14,717 nt of DNA from contig QUKC01000038.1 of NCBI GenBank assembly GCA_003481005.1, forward strand, positions 1 through 14,717, in the 5' to 3' direction. Positions 14,627 through 14,717 of this stretch are shown piece by piece; position 1 is the first letter of the stretch; each line of letters starts with the position of its first letter. This stretch comes from Firmicutes bacterium TM09-10. Lineage in GTDB: Bacteria; Bacillota; Clostridia; Lachnospirales; Lachnospiraceae. The position numbers and the translations under genes are program-made. Under the pieces are notes generated by a model. That model was not told the origin of the DNA. It did not search any database and saw only the letters and a program-made list of their open reading frames with translations.

Positions 14627-14705
14627 GGCAGCCGGAATCGGCAGCCGTTTCGGAACAGGAATTAAACAGTTGGAGCGTAAACGTCAAATCCTGCGCCTTG
14701 GCTAA
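14604..14705 (+). pseudogene. Start of a sugar-phosphate nucleotidyltransferase gene, cut short
   Basis: The first 24 residues, TTLLIMAAGIGSRFGTGIKQ and neighbours, match the N-terminal nucleotide-binding signature of sugar-phosphate nucleotidyltransferases (the family making activated sugars, roughly 250-300 residues or longer). After Lys-Gln-Leu-Glu the expected Pro-Val-Gly-Pro-type continuation is absent. It is replaced by a basic stretch, RKRQILRLG, and a TAA at 14703-14705. The switch is abrupt, at about 14676, and the window ends 41 bases later. This suggests that a mobile element, recombination junction or assembly break replaced the rest of the gene. With only 12 bases after the stop, the right-hand partner cannot be identified. 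Confidence 0.6.
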
Positions 14706-14717
14706 TTAGTTTTTTTA

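Noticed and set aside
14698..14717. Intrinsic terminator at the window end (CTAATTAG followed by a T-run)
   Set aside because: The dyad is only 8 bases, AT-rich and without a loop, so it would not form a stable terminator hairpin.

Overview
The window is a 14.7-kb piece of a surface-polysaccharide (capsule/exopolysaccharide, Wzx/Wzy-type) biosynthesis locus. It comes from a low-to-moderate GC Gram-positive anaerobe. The protein sequences, the strong AGGAGG-type ribosome binding sites and the tight head-to-tail packing resemble gut Bacillota, perhaps Lachnospiraceae, but I cannot name a genus from sequence alone. Every convincing gene is on the + strand, with short gaps or overlaps, as in one long operon.

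Layout. Positions 1-571 contain no convincing complete gene. They hold a palindrome, an 18-bp direct repeat and a separated inverted repeat. Then follow: a split PssD/PssE (Alg14/Alg13-like) glycosyltransferase (572-1531); a polysaccharide pyruvyltransferase (1542-2666); an iron-sulfur FrhB-like protein with an in-frame AAGACA x7 microsatellite (2668-3831); a GT4 glycosyltransferase (3852-4976); a TagB/TagF-like CDP-alditol phosphotransferase (5033-6187); a hexapeptide-repeat O-acetyltransferase interrupted at a G8 tract (6203-6753); an acyltransferase-3 membrane O-acetyltransferase interrupted at a second G8 tract (6750-7759); an IspD/TarI-like cytidylyltransferase (7774-8490); a Gtf3/WbbI-like, probably galactofuranosyl, transferase (8520-9593); the Wzy polymerase (about 9672-10895); an extended SDR enzyme (10952-12013); the Wzx flippase (12006-13460); UDP-galactopyranose mutase Glf (13475-14584); and the start of a sugar-nucleotidyltransferase gene that breaks off after about 24 family-like residues (14604-14705).

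How they work together (inference). PssD/E and the GT4 enzyme extend a lipid-linked repeat unit. Glf makes UDP-galactofuranose for the Gtf3/WbbI-like enzyme. The TarI-like enzyme, probably with the SDR, makes a CDP-alditol used by the TagF-like enzyme. The pyruvyltransferase and the two acetyltransferases decorate the unit. Wzx flips it and Wzy polymerises it. No priming phosphoglycosyltransferase, chain-length regulator or kinase is present, so these should lie outside the window.

The most interesting signal is that both acetyltransferase genes are broken at the only two G8 tracts I found, and each is restored by the same change (+1 G). The restored first gene ends in an ATGA overlap with the second. 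This looks like a pair of slipped-strand contingency switches giving combinatorial O-acetylation of the polysaccharide. Both appear OFF in this sequence. The alternative is homopolymer undercalling in the assembly.
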